Source of the DNA: JAAYYM01 sp964483155
Lineage (GTDB): Bacteria > Bacillota > Clostridia > Lachnospirales > Lachnospiraceae
Reading direction: 5' to 3'
Length of the DNA: 64,000 nt
Assembly (NCBI GenBank): GCA_964483155.1
Contig: CAZAAC010000002.1
Location: 37,100-101,099 of the forward strand
Position 1 is the stretch's first letter, and the number at the start of each line of letters is the position of its first letter. Of the stretch, positions 61,651-64,000 are shown piece after piece. A model generated the notes under the pieces. It was given only the letters and a program-made list of their open reading frames with translations, had not been told where the DNA came from and made no database searches. The position numbers and the translations under genes were made by a program.

Positions 61651-63108
61651 ATGACACCAGAACAAAATAGTTTTATGCAATTTTCACTTTCGATGGAACT
61701 AGTTGAAACACTTACAATGCTTGGTTATACAACGCCTACGGATATTCAGAAGGCCGTGATTCCAGAAGCTCTCGCAGGTCGTGATATTGTTGGCAGGTCG
61801 CAGACAGGTACTGGTAAAACAGCTGCTTTTGCAATCCCAGTATGTGAAAAAATATGCTGGCTTGAAAATCTACCGCAAGCACTTATCTTAGAGCCTACCA
61901 GAGAACTCGCGCAGCAGATAAAAACTGAAGTCTTTCATATTGGACGAAAAAAGCGGTTAAAAGTTCCCGCTTTGTTTGGTGGAATGCCTATTGATAAACA
62001 AATTTTGACTTTGAAGCAAAAGTCACATATTATTGTCGGAACACCCGGTCGTATCATGGATCACGTGAGACGAAAAAGCCTTGCTTTAAGCAATGTCCGT
62101 TATCTAATCATTGATGAGGCAGACCTCATGCTTAATATGGGGTTTCTTGATGAAGTAAGCGCAATAATGGAGTATCTACCAAATGACAGGCAGACTATGT
62201 TATTTTCTGCTACCTTAAATGAAGAGATTAACAACCTGATTAATCAGTATATGAAAGAACCTACATTTATTATGATGACAACCAACGTGCAGACCGCTCC
62301 TCAAATATCTCAGGAGCTGCTAGAAGTTGCTCACGAAAACAAATACAAGGCTCTTCTATCACTGCTTATTCAAGAAAATCCAGCTGACTGTATGATTTTC
62401 TGTGCCACCAGAGAGATGGTTAATACTTTATATCAAAAACTTCGTCGGGATAACATCAGTTGTGGAATGCTTCATGGAGAAATAGAGCAAAGAGAGCGCC
62501 TTCGCACAATTGAGGGCTTCAGAGATGGCCGTTTTCATTACCTGATCTGTACAGACGTTGCAGCCAGAGGTATTGATTTTGATCAGATTACGCATGTTAT
62601 TCAGTACGACTTCCCAACCGGAAAAGAAACATATGTCCATCGCATCGGACGAACTGGCCGTAATGGACAATCTGGCAAGGCGATAAGTCTAATCACCCCT
62701 GAAGAAAGACACTATGCAACGACTGTTGAAGCGTATATCGGAACCTCAATTACAACAAAAAAATACGTATTAAGTAGCGACGTTGATGATGAACTCTTCT
62801 GGAAAAGACAAAATGAAAAACAAGTATTAAAAAAGAGAAAAGGAGCAGTATTTCAAAAAAGTATTACGAAACTCACCATTAGCGGTGGTCGAAAATCTAA
62901 AATGAGAGCAATCGATATCGTCGGTACCATTTGTAGTATTGATGGCATCCTAGCGGATGATATTGGGATTATTGATATTAGGGACAGCCTGACCTATGTC
63001 GAAATCCTAAATGAAAAAGGCACTCTTGTTCTTGATGCCCTTCAGACAAAAACAATCAAGGGCAAACTCCGCAAGGTCAGCGTAACTAGTGTGAATCAAT
63101 TCCTCTAG
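61651..63108 (+). CDS. dbpA: DEAD-box RNA helicase, DbpA/YxiN-like
   Basis: ATP-dependent RNA helicase for ribosome assembly. Q motif TPTDIQ, Walker A SQTGTGKTAA, PTRELAQQI, DEAD in LIIDEADLML, SAT in LFSATL, TDVAARGIDF and HRIGRTGRNG. The C-terminal 75 residues (LTISGGRKSKMRAIDIVGTI.. ADDIGIIDIRDSLTYVEI) are the DbpA RNA-binding domain, which recognises hairpin 92 of 23S rRNA in E. coli and Bacillus relatives. ATG 61651 with GAGGA upstream; the frame upstream to 61579 lies in the leader. 485 residues. Confidence 0.92.
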   Translation: MTPEQNSFMQFSLSMELVETLTMLGYTTPTDIQKAVIPEALAGRDIVGRSQTGTGKTAAFAIPVCEKICWLENLPQALILEPTRELAQQIKTEVFHIGRKKRLKVPALFGGMPIDKQILTLKQKSHIIVGTPGRIMDHVRRKSLALSNVRYLIIDEADLMLNMGFLDEVSAIMEYLPNDRQTMLFSATLNEEINNLINQYMKEPTFIMMTTNVQTAPQISQELLEVAHENKYKALLSLLIQENPADCMIFCATREMVNTLYQKLRRDNISCGMLHGEIEQRERLRTIEGFRDGRFHYLICTDVAARGIDFDQITHVIQYDFPTGKETYVHRIGRTGRNGQSGKAISLITPEERHYATTVEAYIGTSITTKKYVLSSDVDDELFWKRQNEKQVLKKRKGAVFQKSITKLTISGGRKSKMRAIDIVGTICSIDGILADDIGIIDIRDSLTYVEILNEKGTLVLDALQTKTIKGKLRKVSVTSVNQFL

Positions 63109-63138
63109 TTTCTAGGGGGAGCAATTCTGAAATCCATG

Positions 63139-64000
63139 TCAGAATGAAAGTATTACATTTTCTTCTCCATCTTTCAAAGCATCTAGACCTACCTTAATAA
63201 GAAGCTCCTCTACACGTTCTTCTTTGTTCCCAAAAGACTTAATATCTTCTCCTAAAACTCTCTCGGCCTCAATCGTAGTTAGATTAACTGCCTTTTGCTG
63301 CATTCCTTGTTTCGTTTTTATGTTATATGTCCATTTAATCTCACTGACATTATCTACGGTAGCCAGTAGCACATAGGCATATGCACGCATTTTTTCATTA
63401 AATAGTATTTCATTACTTTCCTCTAAAATTCTTTGAAAAGAAAATGTCCACACATAAGGTTCTTCCTTTGTCTGTAGTTCATTTTTGTACGCTCCAAGCT
63501 CTTCTCGGATTCCAATCCGATTGGCTAACTCGCTATTCTTTGTCATATCTCCAATGTAAGGATGTTTTTTTTCAAAAATATCTGCTGCATAGGTTGATAT
63601 CACCTTACCAGATTTCGTTATTTTTTGATTATTTACCACAAGTCCCTGCTCTTTTGCCAAATCCATACTACATTCGATTTTAAACGTTCCATTATGATTC
63701 CACATGGATGCCATTGTAGCGTATACCACCAATTGTTTTTGTCCATTTTTTTCCACTATTTTGTAGTGTGAGTACACGGATGAAGAATCCCAAAAAGTAC
63801 CCTCTATTTTCACATAACCGTCTTCTGCTACGACACTTGCTCTATAATTTTCCGATGGTGTGCCATATACAAATACTCTTACCAACACAATTACAGCAAC
63901 TGCCAATAACACGCCTCCAATACCAAGCGAAACTTTCCTTCTCGAAGTAGTTCTTATTTTTTTTAAATAATCTACCTCTTTTGCGATTTCAGTACGTTCA
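63139..64000 (-). CDS. Membrane-anchored protein, 5' partial at window edge
   Basis: The frame is open to the right edge (...ERTEIAKEVDYLKKIRTTSRRKVSLG), so the start lies outside. One transmembrane helix (GVLLAVAVIVLVRVFVY) divides a basic cytosolic part from an extracellular domain of about 240 residues (DGYVKIEGTFWDSSSVYSHYKIVEKNG). The layout resembles anti-sigma factors with an extracytoplasmic DUF4825-like domain; the N-terminal zinc-binding module, if any, is not in the window. The gene converges on dbpA with only 30 bases between. Confidence 0.65.
   Translation of the reverse strand, partial: ERTEIAKEVDYLKKIRTTSRRKVSLGIGGVLLAVAVIVLVRVFVYGTPSENYRASVVAEDGYVKIEGTFWDSSSVYSHYKIVEKNGQKQLVVYATMASMWNHNGTFKIECSMDLAKEQGLVVNNQKITKSGKVISTYAADIFEKKHPYIGDMTKNSELANRIGIREELGAYKNELQTKEEPYVWTFSFQRILEESNEILFNEKMRAYAYVLLATVDNVSEIKWTYNIKTKQGMQQKAVNLTTIEAERVLGEDIKSFGNKEERVEELLIKVGLDALKDGEENVILSF

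Noticed and set aside
63124..63145. ATTCTGA/TCAGAAT hairpin between dbpA and the edge gene as a terminator
   Set aside because: Seven-base stem overlaps the stop of the minus gene and has no T-run in either direction.

Overview
This 64 kb window looks like chromosomal core of a low-GC Gram-positive anaerobe of class Clostridia, most likely a Lachnospiraceae-type bacterium. The evidence is the AT-rich DNA, strong GGAGG ribosome binding sites with frequent TTG/GTG starts, the gene order priA-def-fmt-(zinc peptidase)-rsmB-rlmN-prpC-prkC-rsgA-rpe, a MurE with the DNPR meso-DAP motif, an EFR1-type flavodoxin-ferredoxin, a fused SecDF, and a tmRNA beside smpB-rnr-secG. I see no rRNA, tRNA, insertion sequence, prophage or CRISPR array. 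The sequence is a draft: ten N bases interrupt gap at 42633-42642, and rsgA carries a frameshift near 4097.

Layout. 1-1102: 3' part of a B12-binding radical SAM gene on the plus strand, ending at a shared terminator. 14300 down to 1164 (minus): one long housekeeping operon from priA to rpe, covering replication restart, formylation/deformylation, rRNA methylation, the PP2C phosphatase/PASTA kinase pair, RsgA and pentose epimerase, with a UbiA-type prenyltransferase and a HAD hydrolase appended. 20700-14429 (minus): gltB-gltD glutamate synthase behind a short leader with a terminator hairpin. 21040-24820 (plus): a MacAB-like ABC efflux operon. 31900-24848 (minus): zinc-ribbon membrane protein, secDF, recJ, murE. 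33800-31941: a two-gene ABC-2 exporter.

33959-36300 is the most accessory-looking part: a nucleotidyl-cyclase-fold protein, an unknown 355-residue protein and an isolated 16-codon transcription unit, all AT-rich. 36606-43138 (minus) is core again: tmRNA, smpB, rnr, secG, tpiA, pgk, gap. 43421-50165 holds a PHP phosphatase, mnmA-iscU-nifS (sulfur relay to tRNA and Fe-S clusters), xerD, a Nudix hydrolase and an aminotransferase.

57380-50376 (minus) is a compact set of two half-size CHR-family transporters, two G3E (CobW-type) metal GTPases, one His-rich and one fused to a YcgQ-like C-terminal domain, and a 1251-residue polytopic membrane protein with an internal duplication. This looks like a metal-handling or envelope locus and is a good candidate for an under-described system. 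57569-64000 holds a DUF975 membrane protein, dgt, a PP2C gene remnant, a GNAT acetyltransferase, an EFR1 ferredoxin gene with a nested dyad over its promoter, a DbpA-like helicase behind a perfect consensus promoter, and a 5'-truncated membrane protein at the window edge.

The most interesting non-coding signals are the gltB leader (a hexaloop hairpin that excludes a terminator, compatible with ANTAR-type antitermination), a candidate leaderless small ORF coupled to secDF, the 16-codon unit with its own promoter and terminator, the triple 8-bp repeat before the MacAB operon, and the operator over the EFR1 promoter.
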